DNA of 47,796 nt, taken from assembly GCA_900554225.1 (NCBI GenBank), contig USGH01000001.1, forward strand, positions 1 to 47,796, in the 5' to 3' direction. Both the position numbers and the translations under genes were made by a program. Position 1 is the first letter of the stretch, and each line of letters begins with the position of its first letter. Source of the DNA: an uncultured Eubacteriales bacterium (GTDB taxonomy: Bacteria; Bacillota; Clostridia; Oscillospirales; CAG-272). Below the pieces are notes generated by a model. That model saw nothing but the letters and a program-made list of their open reading frames with translations. It made no database searches and had not been told where the DNA came from. Shown here piece by piece: positions 7,374 through 15,558 of the stretch.

Positions 7374-9989
7374 TCAGTGCTGATGCTTGATCAGACCGCA
7401 GGCCTTGGAAAATTCCATGACGGCAAGCGGCGCGAGGATCAGTGCCAGTCCGATGCAGTATGCCTGCCACGGGAGAAGTACCAGTCCGAATGCCACGCCG
7501 ATCGGGGTAAAGAGAACGAGGCATACAAGAAGGATCGACAGGAGGGCTGCGCTGTTCAGCTTCCTGTTCGTGAACACGCCGATCTTGAACAGCGAATGCT
7601 CCGAGCGCATATTGTACGCCTGGATCACCTGCGACAGCGCGAGCACCATGAAGGCAAGCGTCTGACCGGCAGCGAGCGTTCCGCCATAGGCTTCACCGAT
7701 CATAAACGCGGCGAGAGAAAGCGCACCGAACATAAATCCCTGCAAGACGATCCGCAGCCCGAAGCCGTGCGCGAACATACTCTCCGATTTCGGCCGCGGC
7801 TTTCTGTCCATGACATCCGCCTCCACCGCCTCCATACCGAGCGCGATCGCCGGGAGACTGTCCGTCACCAGGTTGATCCAGAGTAGCTGCATGGAGAGCA
7901 GAGGCGTTTTGTGCCACAGCATCATCGCGGTGAATACCGTCAGTACCTCGCCGATATTCGTACCGAGCAGATACCCAACGACCTTGCGGATGTTGGCGTA
8001 GATGCCGCGCCCTTCCCGTACCGCATCGACGATCGTTGCAAAATTGTCGTCCGTCAGCGTCATATCGGCGGCTCCCTTGGCGACGTCTGTACCCGTAATG
8101 CCCATCGCGCATCCGATATCGGCAGCCTTGAGCGCAGGCGCGTCATTGACACCGTCGCCGGTCATCGATACCACCTGTCCCTTCCGCTGCCATGCCTTGA
8201 CGATGCGGATTTTGTTTTCCGGCGATACACGGGCGTAGACGGCGATATGCTCCACGGCACCGTCAAGCTCCGTATCCGTCATCGCGTCCAGCTCCGCGCC
8301 GGTGATGGCACGGTCGTTCTCGGTCAGAATCCCAAGCTCCCGGGCAATTGCGGAGGCTGTCACCACATGGTCGCCTGTGATCATCACCGGCTTGATCCCG
8401 GCGCGGCGGCATACGGCAACCGCTTCCTTTGCTTCCGGACGGGGCGGATCGATCATGCCGACCAGACCCGCAAATGTCAGACCGGATTCCAGCGATGCGG
8501 AGGTGACCTCGGTCGGGATCTCGTCGATCACCTTATATCCAATGGCGAGCACCCGCAGTGCGTCCGCACTCATCTCCTCCGTGATTCTGGCGGCTTTGTC
8601 GAGATTGCCGGCGACGCAGCGTTTCGCCATCACGTCAAAGGCACCCTTGACGATCACGACGTTTTTGTCGTCCATCCGGCAGACCACGCTCATGAGCTTC
8701 CGGTCGGAGTCAAACGGCAGCTCCGCAAGACGGGGATAGAGACGGCTCAATTCCTCCTTCGGCATACCGTTTTTGTGCGCGGCGAGAACGATTGCGGTCT
8801 CTGTCGGGTCGCCGATGTGCGTCTCCTCTGTCCCGTGGAAGGTCACGGAGCCGTCGCAGCACAGACAGCCCATGCGCAGCAGATTCCGGACCCGTTCGTC
8901 CGATTCTGTCGTGACCGCTTCCGGTGCGTCGTCGCCGTCCACGAAGGTTTTCACAAGGGTCATGCGGTTCTGCGTCAGCGTGCCGGTTTTGTCCGAGCAG
9001 ATGATGGATGCGCTGCCGAGAGTCTCCACTGCGGGCAGACGGCGGATCAGCGCGTTTTTCTGCACCATCCGCTGTACGCCGATGGAAAGCACGATCGTGA
9101 CGATCACGGGCAGTCCCTCCGGAATCGCGGATACGGCAAGGGATACGGCGGTCATGAAGATCTCCAGCGGCGGGATGTCGTTCACCAGTCCGACCACGAA
9201 GATCACGGCACAAGCGACCAGAGCCAGCGCGCCGAGATATTTCCCGAGTTGCGCGAGCTTTTCCTGCAAGGGGGTCTGTGTGTCGGATTCGTCGGCGAGC
9301 AGATTGGCGATCCTGCCCATTTCGGTGTCCATTCCGGTTGCGGTGACCACGGCGACAGCGGTGCCATACGTGATGCTGCATCCGGAGAAGAGCATATTCG
9401 ACCGATCTCCAAGCGGTGCCTTCTCCTCAACCTCGGTATCCGCGTCCTTATCCGAGGGTACGGATTCGCCGGTCAGCGCGGATTCCTCACTTTTCAGCCG
9501 GACCGCGTGCAGGATTCGTGCGTCTGCCGGGATGAAATCGCCCGCTTCCAGCCGTAGAATATCGCCCGGGACCAGATTTGCCGCGTCGATGACGATCTCT
9601 TTCCCGTCCCGGAGCACTCTCGCGTGCGGTGCGGACATATTCTTCAGTGCGTCCAGGGCTTTTTCTGCCTTGCTTTCCTGCATCATGCCCATGACGGCGT
9701 TGCAGACCACGATGGCGAGAATGAGCGCGGGTTCAAAAAAGCCCTTGGGATCTCCCTCCGCGCAGGCGACCACGAACGATACGATGGCAGCGGCGATGAG
9801 GATGAGGATCATGGCGTCCTTGAACTGTTCGAGAAAGCGCTGCAGGTTCGTTTTTTTCTTTTTCTCACGGAGCTTGTTTTGCCCGTATTTTGTCAGGCGG
9901 TTCGCTGCTTCCGCGGACGAAAGACCCGTCGTCGGATCGGTTTGCAGCGCGGCTATGACATCCTCTCTGGATGATGCGTGATAGAGCAT
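7374..9989 (-). CDS. Cation-translocating P-type ATPase, Ca2+ (P2) type
   Basis: 871 residues, standard for bacterial P2 ATPases. It has an N-terminal cation ATPase domain (1-70), an actuator with LTGES, TM4 with SAIPEGLP (Glu291, the calcium-site signature), the phosphorylation motif DKTGTLT (Asp333), a nucleotide-binding domain and the hinge TGDGVNDAPALK. Four further C-terminal membrane segments include WINLVTDSLPA. This motif set points to Ca2+ export, though Mn2+ transport is possible in this group. GGAGG lies nine bases before the ATG. It is a single-gene unit downstream of mntP, and a second metal exporter beside mntP is suggestive. Confidence 0.92.
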   Translation of the reverse strand: MLYHASSREDVIAALQTDPTTGLSSAEAANRLTKYGQNKLREKKKKTNLQRFLEQFKDAMILILIAAAIVSFVVACAEGDPKGFFEPALILAIVVCNAVMGMMQESKAEKALDALKNMSAPHARVLRDGKEIVIDAANLVPGDILRLEAGDFIPADARILHAVRLKSEESALTGESVPSDKDADTEVEEKAPLGDRSNMLFSGCSITYGTAVAVVTATGMDTEMGRIANLLADESDTQTPLQEKLAQLGKYLGALALVACAVIFVVGLVNDIPPLEIFMTAVSLAVSAIPEGLPVIVTIVLSIGVQRMVQKNALIRRLPAVETLGSASIICSDKTGTLTQNRMTLVKTFVDGDDAPEAVTTESDERVRNLLRMGCLCCDGSVTFHGTEETHIGDPTETAIVLAAHKNGMPKEELSRLYPRLAELPFDSDRKLMSVVCRMDDKNVVIVKGAFDVMAKRCVAGNLDKAARITEEMSADALRVLAIGYKVIDEIPTEVTSASLESGLTFAGLVGMIDPPRPEAKEAVAVCRRAGIKPVMITGDHVVTASAIARELGILTENDRAITGAELDAMTDTELDGAVEHIAVYARVSPENKIRIVKAWQRKGQVVSMTGDGVNDAPALKAADIGCAMGITGTDVAKGAADMTLTDDNFATIVDAVREGRGIYANIRKVVGYLLGTNIGEVLTVFTAMMLWHKTPLLSMQLLWINLVTDSLPAIALGMEAVEADVMDRKPRPKSESMFAHGFGLRIVLQGFMFGALSLAAFMIGEAYGGTLAAGQTLAFMVLALSQVIQAYNMRSEHSLFKIGVFTNRKLNSAALLSILLVCLVLFTPIGVAFGLVLLPWQAYCIGLALILAPLAVMEFSKACGLIKHQH

Positions 9990-10034
9990 ACGTTTTTCCT
10001 CCCAAAATAGAATCGAATCTTATTTTCTGCCGAT

Positions 10035-10063
10035 AGTATACCATATTTACAGCCGTTATTCCA
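10035..10063 (-). promoter_or_regulatory. Probable extended -10 promoter of the P-type ATPase
   Basis: TATACT on the - strand (10040-10035) is preceded by ATGG. The -35 hexamer at 17-bp spacing is a weak TGGAAT. The leader would be about 40 bases. Confidence 0.5.
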
Positions 10064-10163
10064 TAGGCAATCGCGGTTTTCTGTGTGTTTTTCAGGCATA
10101 TCCGGCTTTTTGATGGACAATACAACGCAAAACGCGGTCAACTGAATGCGGATTTGGGGAAAG

Positions 10164-10201
10164 AATGGCGAAAGATCGTGCAGTACGGATTTTTCGCCAT
10201 T
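10164..10201 (-). terminator. Hairpin after mntP
   Basis: A perfect 10-bp inverted repeat (AATGGCGAAA and TTTCGCCATT) just downstream of the mntP stop, followed on the - strand by CTTTCCCC. The weak T-tract makes it a less certain terminator. Confidence 0.5.
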
Positions 10202-10206
10202 GCGTA

Positions 10207-10782
10207 TCAAAAATTGAGAATGCCGAGATGTTCGAGTAAGATCTTCAGTCCGATGAGGATGAGGATCGCGCCGCCGACAAATTCCGCCTTTGCCTTGTAG
10301 CGCAGACCGAAAACGTTGCCGACCTTCAGACCGATCGCGGAGAGGACAAACGTGATGGAGCCGATAAAACATACCGCGGCGACAATGTTGACGTTCGGTA
10401 AAAGCGCGAACGTGATGCCGACTGCCAGTGCGTCGATGCTGGTGGCAAGCGCGAGCAGCAGCATGGTCAGGAACGAGAACGAATCGTTGACCTTGTCCTC
10501 CTCCTTCGACAGTGCCTCGCGGATCATGCTGGCACCGATGAGGGAGAGCAGCACAAAGGCAACCCAGTGATCCACGGCGGTGATGTACTGTTCAAAGGTG
10601 GAGCCGAGCAGATAACCGATCGTCGGCATGAGTGCCTGGAAGCCGCCGAACCACAGTCCGATGATGAGATAATGGCGCAGCCGCAGCTTTTTGGTGGACA
10701 GCCCCTTGCAGATGGATACGGCGAACGCGTCCATGGACAGTCCGACCGCGATGAGGAATAGCTCCAATGGTGATAATCCCAT
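10207..10782 (-). CDS. mntP: Manganese exporter MntP
   Basis: 191 residues, the normal length for MntP, with six membrane segments in two repeats. The paired motifs GLSMDAFAVSICKG in TM1 and ATSIDALAVGITFA in TM4 carry the conserved Asp residues of the family. MntP exports Mn2+ from the cytoplasm. The start is the ATG at 10782 with GGAGGT six bases upstream; the in-frame extension to 10881 lies within the leader's terminator. The gene is preceded by a yybP-ykoY-type Mn2+ leader and a perfect consensus promoter, so it should be switched on by Mn2+. The sequence and the regulatory context agree. Confidence 0.95.
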   Translation of the reverse strand: MGLSPLELFLIAVGLSMDAFAVSICKGLSTKKLRLRHYLIIGLWFGGFQALMPTIGYLLGSTFEQYITAVDHWVAFVLLSLIGASMIREALSKEEDKVNDSFSFLTMLLLALATSIDALAVGITFALLPNVNIVAAVCFIGSITFVLSAIGLKVGNVFGLRYKAKAEFVGGAILILIGLKILLEHLGILNF

Positions 10783-10836
10783 AGATACCTCCGAATGGTG
10801 TATGCCGGAATGGGGGTGTGGGGTGGGGAAGCGTAT

Positions 10837-10896
10837 AAAAAAAGACGGAAGCACGCTGCCCGGAACCATTCCCGCCGGCATATCGTACTTGCGTCT
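10837..10896 (-). terminator. Expression-platform terminator of the mntP leader
   Basis: On the - strand a long stem starting GACGCAAGTACG pairs with CGTGCTTCCGTC and ends in seven T residues (10843-10837). Its 5' arm reuses the CGCAA (10893-10889) that closes P1 of the aptamer, so P1 and the terminator exclude each other. Confidence 0.8.
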
Positions 10897-11009
10897 CGGT
10901 TATTTAAGACAAGCCAGACACAGAAAACCGTGTCAGGATGTTGACTTGCCACGCGATCGCCCCGGATACGATCCGGCTCGGGCATTCGCGCAATCTACTC
11001 CCGCAAATT
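10887..11009 (-). ncRNA. yybP-ykoY-type Mn2+ riboswitch upstream of mntP
   Basis: Reading the - strand, TTGCGGGAGTAG (from 11006) opens the element and CCGAGACGCAA (to 10889) closes it; TTGCG and CGCAA form P1. GTCAACA and TGGCTTGTC fall between them in the order seen in this family. The GGGAGTAG/CGAGAC pair and the mntP gene downstream are hallmarks of the yybP-ykoY class, which binds Mn2+. Ligand binding should hold P1, free the downstream strand from the terminator at 10837-10896, and turn mntP on. The identification is by motif and context, not by a covariance search. Confidence 0.82.
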
Positions 11010-11015
11010 TCCTTG

Positions 11016-11044
11016 ATTATACCACATAGACCGCCGTTTGTCAA
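11016..11044 (-). promoter_or_regulatory. Consensus promoter of the Mn2+ leader-mntP unit
   Basis: TTGACA (11044-11039), a 17-bp spacer, TATAAT (11021-11016) on the - strand, with GTGG directly before the -10. It is a perfect match, as expected where control is exercised by attenuation. Confidence 0.9.
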
Positions 11045-11209
11045 GGGAAAAACGAAAGAAAAATCCATGTGCTGTAGGGTTGCCATGGATGTGCGCGGGA
11101 AAAATCGGAAAGGCAAACGGACGATGTGCCTGCGTTCTGCCGGAATCGAATCACCAGTCCCCCTCCAACAGACAGGGATAAAAAATTCTGACTTTTTTGA
11201 AAAAAGCTA

Positions 11210-11238
11210 TTGCAATTTCCGCGCGAACGTGGTATAAT
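11210..11238 (+). promoter_or_regulatory. Promoter of tRNA-Val(CAC)
   Basis: TTGCAA (11210-11215), a 17-bp spacer ending in GTGG, TATAAT (11233-11238). It lies 13 bases before the mature tRNA. Confidence 0.88.
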
Positions 11239-11251
11239 ACCCATATCGCAC

Positions 11252-11325
11252 GGAGGCATAGCTCAGCTGGTTAGAGCGTTCGGTTCACATCCGAGAGGTC
11301 TTGGGTTCGAGTCCCCATGTCTCCA
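11252..11325 (+). tRNA. tRNA-Val (anticodon CAC)
   Basis: 74 nt. The acceptor stem GGAGGCA/TGTCTCC has one G-T pair and an A discriminator. The D arm is GCTC/GAGC. The anticodon stem TTCGG/CCGAG encloses loop TTCACAT with anticodon CAC. The T loop is TTCGAGT; the T stem has one T-C mismatch at its second pair. The 3' CCA is not encoded. Own promoter upstream and a terminator immediately downstream. Confidence 0.95.
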
Positions 11326-11326
11326 T

Positions 11327-11356
11327 AAGGCACATCATACACGGTGTGCCTTTTTT
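11327..11356 (+). terminator. Terminator of tRNA-Val(CAC)
   Basis: AAGGCACA (11327-11334) pairs with TGTGCCTT, followed by a T-run, starting two bases after the mature tRNA end. Confidence 0.9.
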
Positions 11357-11413
11357 GCTGCTATGGTGGATTCATGGGTGGTTGTCCCTGCTATTTATCG
11401 CGGTGCGGTATCG

Positions 11414-11842
11414 TTATGCCATCACCCATGCACCATCTGCTGCCAGGTCCTCATTCAAATCCGCGAGTACGTCTCCCTTGACGCCGATATATTTTGCATC
11501 AAAGGGTACACCGGCGGCGGACTGCGGGTATACGCCTGCGGTATGATCGACGAAATACGTGTCAAAGCCGGAGGAGAGAATTTCCTCGGTGGACATTTTC
11601 CGGGTGAGCTGGTGTAAGATCGCGGCGATCATTTCCTGGTGTCCGATCTCCTCTGTACCGACGTCGGTCAGGATCCCGGCAACCTCTCCGTAGGGCATGG
11701 CGTACCGCTGGTTCAGATACCGGGTCGCCGCGCCCATCTCGCCATCCGGGCCGCCGAGCTGCGATACGATGATTTTCGCCAGCTGCGGGTTCGGATTTTT
11801 GATCTGCACCGGGTATTGGAGCATTTTCTGATAGATCCACAT
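11414..11842 (-). pseudogene. cotJC: CotJC spore-coat / manganese-catalase-like protein, C-terminally truncated
   Basis: 142 residues matching CotJC from the first residue (MWIYQKMLQYPV) through the first two ferritin-like helices (DGEMGAATRYLNQRY; GTEEIGHQEM with the Glu-x-x-His metal ligands) to ADLNEDLAAD. There the family continues for about 45 more residues containing the second Glu and His ligand set. Here the frame runs into GAWVMA and stops. None of the lost segment is found in the roughly 60 bases before the convergent tRNA-Val terminator. An AAAGGA site precedes the ATG. As built, the dimetal centre cannot be completed, so I call it a 3'-truncated gene; a functional short form cannot be excluded. 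Confidence 0.75.
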
Positions 11843-11860
11843 AGTCTCTGTATCCTTTCA

Positions 11861-11899
11861 TCCGACAAGCCGGGGGCACCGTGCCGTCGGATTTTTTTG
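11861..11899 (+). terminator. Terminator-like hairpin in the cotJB-cotJC gap, plus-strand polarity
   Basis: ATCCGAC (11861-11867) pairs with GTCGGAT (11887-11893), and a T-run reaches 11899 on the + strand. No + strand gene leads into it. On the - strand it is an A-rich-led hairpin just before the cotJC ribosome binding site and may limit cotJC translation. Confidence 0.45.
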
Positions 11900-11968
11900 C
11901 GTAGAGAAGTCCCTGCCGCCCCTCCGTCCGTTGTGTGTGGCGCTGTCACAGGACCTCTCCCGGTTCCT

Positions 11969-12253
11969 TTAGCGACAGCCCTCCGCGCTATATTCCCACG
12001 GCCAGGGAGTGTCTACCCATTTCCAGTGTTCGCCGCAATCCTGTCCGTAGTAGGTCACAGGACCGTATTTCGCCTCATACTGCGCCGTCACCTCGGCAAG
12101 GCGCGCGTTGTTTTTGCGGAAATAGGAAAGGGCGGCACGGCAGTTCGGATGGGTATCGAGATACAGCGCGGTCTCCTGTAGGACAAAGGCGTATTGCTGC
12201 ATCATGCGGTATAACCGCTTCTGTTCGTTTCTGTCGTTTGCGCTGGTATTCAT
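11969..12253 (-). CDS. cotJB: Spore coat protein CotJB
   Basis: 94 residues, the usual CotJB size. The family signature is clear: LYLDTHPNCRAALSYF in the middle and YGPVTYYGQD followed by WVDTPWPWEY at the C-terminus. CotJB belongs to the inner spore coat complex with CotJA and CotJC. The start is the ATG at 12253, eight bases after GGGAGG. It overlaps the cotJA stop by four bases (ATGA), so translation is coupled. The cluster marks the host as a spore-former or a recent descendant of one. Confidence 0.92.
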   Translation of the reverse strand: MNTSANDRNEQKRLYRMMQQYAFVLQETALYLDTHPNCRAALSYFRKNNARLAEVTAQYEAKYGPVTYYGQDCGEHWKWVDTPWPWEYSAEGCR

Positions 12254-12678
12254 CGTACAGCCTCCCTTCCGCATCCGCGATCACAGGCGGCGGGGTACCA
12301 CGGATAGTTGAGTGCCGGGAATAGAGTGCCGTGCGACAGGGCTTCCTCCGGTGTATACGTCTCCTGCCATTCCTGCTCCGGCGAATAGACCATCGCAAGC
12401 GGGAAGCCACGCAGCGGTGCCACGTTTTTCTGCTCGTTCACACAGCCGTTTGTGCCGCATTCCCCCTTTTGCCGGTTCGGGGATGCAGTCATAGGCGGAT
12501 TCTGCCCCAGTGTACGCTCCATGGAAGGTTGGTTCCTGTCCGGTGCGCGTCTGCTATTTGCGGATTCCGGCACGTTCTGTCTGACACAGCCGCAGGGGGT
12601 ACCGGAGCTGGTATCGGCAAGCATCCGATAAAACGCCGTGTCGTCCGTGCGTGCGGGATTGTTATTTCTGTATTCCAT
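12250..12678 (-). CDS. cotJA: Spore-coat-associated protein CotJA, with N-terminal extension
   Basis: 142 residues. The C-terminal 55 are CotJA: PLAMVYSPEQEWQETYTPEE, then LSHGTLFPALNYPW. The N-terminal 85 are polar, Pro/Asn/Arg-rich and not part of the usual short CotJA; they include scattered Cys residues (PCGCV, ECGTNGC). GGAGG lies 11 bases before the ATG. A sporulation sigma-factor-like promoter may lie at 12748-12775. First gene of cotJABC. Confidence 0.85.
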   Translation of the reverse strand: MEYRNNNPARTDDTAFYRMLADTSSGTPCGCVRQNVPESANSRRAPDRNQPSMERTLGQNPPMTASPNRQKGECGTNGCVNEQKNVAPLRGFPLAMVYSPEQEWQETYTPEEALSHGTLFPALNYPWYPAACDRGCGREAVR

Positions 12679-12747
12679 ACTGTTTACAGTCCTCCAAAGC
12701 GAGAGAGATGGTTCGTCATAAGAGCGGCTCTCGTCACTCTCGATGGC

Positions 12748-12775
12748 AGTATATGCGCCACCCTTGCCGAATGAC
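12748..12775 (-). promoter_or_regulatory. Possible SigE-type promoter of cotJABC
   Basis: On the - strand GTCATTC and CATATACT are about 14 bases apart, a partial match to the mother-cell SigE pattern that drives cotJ in Bacillus. The match is incomplete and the call leans on the gene context. Confidence 0.3.
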
Positions 12776-12844
12776 AGCGCAATTTGTCAATTTGCGGGTG
12801 ATTTGTGATCGGTCGAATTTTGGAGGGGATTTCGCGTGCAGCTA

Positions 12845-12873
12845 TTGACAAGCCGTCGTCTGTGCGGTACTCT
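12845..12873 (+). promoter_or_regulatory. Promoter of comEC
   Basis: TTGACA (12845-12850), a 17-bp spacer ending in CGG, and a weaker TACTCT (12868-12873), 39 bases upstream of the comEC ATG. Confidence 0.55.
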
Positions 12874-12912
12874 GTTGCTGTAGAGACAAACGAAGGGGAG
12901 GGGATATCATCC

Positions 12913-15192
12913 ATGGGAAAGCTGCGGACATTCTTTCGCACGGTGCGGGATACCGGGGGAGAAAACGCGCCTGCGGTATTCTTTTTCGCGTTCTACATCG
13001 GTATGTGCGTCCTTGCCTGTCTCAGCCGTGCGCATCGGATCGTCTGGCTGCTTGTTTCCGTCTGCGGGATCGGGGGTCTTTTGTTGTGGAGCCGCAGCCG
13101 CCGGGAATGGGGACGTGAGCGGTTCATTGCGTTTCTGATCTGTGCCTCGTGCGCGGCATCCGGCGTATTTTCCCTTGTGTACCATGATCTGTACCGCGCG
13201 TCCTATCGGAAAATGATCGGCGAAACGCGTACCGGATATGGCGTGGTCACGGAGGTATGCGGTGTGGAGGTGTATGGCGGCACCTATCTGGTCCGGTTTC
13301 ATGACGACGCGCGGAAGCTGCCGTATACCGTTGTCCTCACCACCACATCCGAGCAGAGCTATTCCCGTTGACAGAGGCTCCGCGGCAGCATCACGTTGCA
13401 CGATACCTTTGACGCGGAACGGTATTACGGCGCAGACGGTGCGGTGCTTGCCTGCGAAAGCGCGGACTGTGTGCCGGATGGGATGGCGTATTCGCCGATG
13501 CTTCTGCTCCAGAAGTGGAACGCCACCCTCTCCGCCCATCTTTCTGCCCATATCCGGGATGGCGGACTGGCGGCAGCGGTGTTTCTCGGCGATCGAAGCG
13601 GGCTGGCCGACACGACAAAGCTCTGGTTCCGACGGGCGGGGATCTATCATCTTCTTGCCGTAAGCGGAACCCATCTCGGCATTCTGGTCACACTGACGGA
13701 GTATGTGCTGACCCGGAGGCTCCGCCGCAAACCCAAACAGCGCAGGCTCTTTCTCATGCTCCTGTGCGCGGCATATATGGCGTTGACGGGATTCCCCGCG
13801 TCCGTCAAGCGATCCGGGCTCATGTACATCGCCGCACAGCTCTTCCGTATGCACAATTCGGATCTCCGCGCCACCTATGCCCTGTCTCTTTCCGCGGTTG
13901 TGATCGTCCTTTGCAAGCCGTGCGCCGTCTGGGATGTTGGCTTGCAGCTGTCGGTATGTGCCGTTGCCGGATGCCATACATTTCTTTCCCTCCTCAGCCA
14001 TCGAAAAAAGCTCTATCGGATCCTTGCCGGAAAGCGCGCTGTGACCAAATGGGGCAGACGGCTGCGCAAGCTCCGGTTCTCCGTGACCTCCTCCGTTCTG
14101 ATGACGGCAATCGTCACAGCGATTCTTCTGCCGCTCTCCTTCTTTTATTTCGGGGAGGTCTCGCTTGCCGGCTTCTTTATGAATCTCCTTTATATTCCTG
14201 CGATCACCGTGGAGCTGAGTCTCGTCATCGTATATCTTGCGCTCTATCCGCTGCGGATTTTGATCCTGCCGCTTGCCGCCGTACTTGAGGGATATGCGAA
14301 GCTCCTGCTGCTGCCTGCCGCGTGGGTCGCCGGAATCCGCGGGATCTGCCTGTCGCTGCGGTATCCGGGACTGTGGCTCTGGCTGCTTGCCGTGATGGTC
14401 ATGACCCTTCTCCTGCCGTATCCGAAGCGGCGCAGACTGTATCTCACGGGATACGCGGCGGTTCTTGCGCTGCTGTGCTGTCACATTGCGCTATGTTGTG
14501 CCGTGATCGCACGGGAGGATGTGGTGGTGTATACCTCGGTCGGCAAGCGGGATGGATTTGTGGTGCAGAGCGCGGGGCGCGTATACCTCATCGATGTGTC
14601 CGACGGCGCGTATACCTTCACCAAAAAGCTGACCGCGGCGGCACGGGATCGATATGCCGTGGAGATCGAGGGATACTGCCTGACCCACTACCACAAACGC
14701 CATTTGGCCTCGTTCCAGAAGCTGTGCGGCAATTCTATCGTGTATGGACTGTACCTGCCGGAACCCCAAACGGACGCGGAATGGTCGGTGTACCGGAGCC
14801 TCGTCACGGAAGCGGAAAAGCGCGGCATTCCGGTGACGGTGGAGGATACAGTGCTGTTTGGCAGGATCACGGTACAGACGGCACCGCGCACGTATCTGAA
14901 GCGCAGCAGCCATCCGATTACCGCGGTGCGATTTGCGAAGGACGGGAGTGCCATCGCCTATGGTTCATCGTCGTGGAATGAGGGAGAGACGTGTATCGCG
15001 GACTGGTTTGCCGCAGCGGACGTACTCTTTTTCGGCGCGCATTCCCCGGTCTACAAAAAGCCGTTTGCCGTAGTACGGGAGAAAGAGCCGACGGTCGTCG
15101 TCTGGAACGGAGATGCCGCAGCCTTCGGGGAGGAGATCCCGGCAGGATACACGGCATACGACAGGGAGCAGACCATGGTGCGGATGCAGTAA
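12913..15192 (+). pseudogene. comEC: ComEC/Rec2 DNA-uptake channel, interrupted by one in-frame TGA
   Basis: Starting at the ATG at 12913 (after GGGGAGGGG), 152 codons of ComEC N-terminal domain end at a TGA at 13369-13371. The same frame then continues for 607 codons to 15192. Read through, the product is 759 residues, a normal ComEC length. It has the DUF4131-like region, the competence domain (GDRSGLAD, then YHLLAVSGTHLGIL) with many membrane segments, and a C-terminal metallo-beta-lactamase-like domain. Context around the stop (SR, stop, QRLRGSITL) suggests a lost Gly codon, GGA to TGA. A TTG at 13396 could restart but has no ribosome binding site. The lactamase-like domain is also degenerate: THYHKRH replaces THxHxDH. 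Nonsense mutation or sequencing error are both possible. Confidence 0.85.
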
Positions 15193-15220
15193 CGCGCTCT
15201 CCGGCATGGATTCCATACAA

Positions 15221-15262
15221 AAAACGCGGTATCCCACAGCGTACCTGGGGTACCGCGTATTT
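15221..15262. terminator. Bidirectional terminator between comEC and the DUF1294 gene
   Basis: Arms ACGCGGTATCCC (15224-15235) and GGGGTACCGCGT (15247-15258) make a 12-bp stem with one G-T pair and T-rich flanks in both directions. Confidence 0.85.
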
Positions 15263-15558
15263 TATATACGCCACAGCGCACAGATTGCCGCAAGGTGCAA
15301 TAGCGTGAACAGCGGCAGGGTCAGCATGAATTTCGCGTGACGGGTCTTGTGGCGGATCACAAGCATGGTAAGAAGCATCACAGGTGCGCCGCCCACCGCG
15401 CCGATTGCGAGAAGCCACGCCTCCGGGATCCGCCAGCGACGGGATCCGGCTCTGCGCTTGTCCGAGATCGTACACCACAGGGCGAGGATGCTCCAGAGCC
15501 CGTACCAGACAAAGGCGACACACCGGAGCAGGTCGGCGTATGGATGGAGCGGGTTCAT
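15262..15558 (-). CDS. DUF1294 small membrane protein
   Basis: 98 residues with three or four membrane segments. The DUF1294 core is recognisable: SDKRRAGSRRWRIPEAWLL, then GGAPVMLLTMLVIRHKTRH. Function is unknown. The ATG at 15558 overlaps the rnhA stop as ATGA, with GGCGGAG upstream inside rnhA, so it is translationally coupled to rnhA. Confidence 0.8.
   Translation of the reverse strand: MNPLHPYADLLRCVAFVWYGLWSILALWCTISDKRRAGSRRWRIPEAWLLAIGAVGGAPVMLLTMLVIRHKTRHAKFMLTLPLFTLLHLAAICALWRI

Noticed and set aside
11125..11200. A possible tRNA remnant on the - strand (GGTGATTCGATTCC resembles a T arm)
   Set aside because: The rest of the cloverleaf and an acceptor stem cannot be built; the match is limited to the common TTCGA core.
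12805..12912. An upstream in-frame extension of comEC to 12805
   Set aside because: It would begin before the promoter at 12845-12873, while the ATG at 12913 has a strong ribosome binding site.
13369..13371. TGA in comEC read as Sec or Trp (recoding)
   Set aside because: TGA ends other genes here (for example the glycyl radical enzyme and the ABC tail), there is no SECIS-like hairpin I can see, and the expected residue is Gly.
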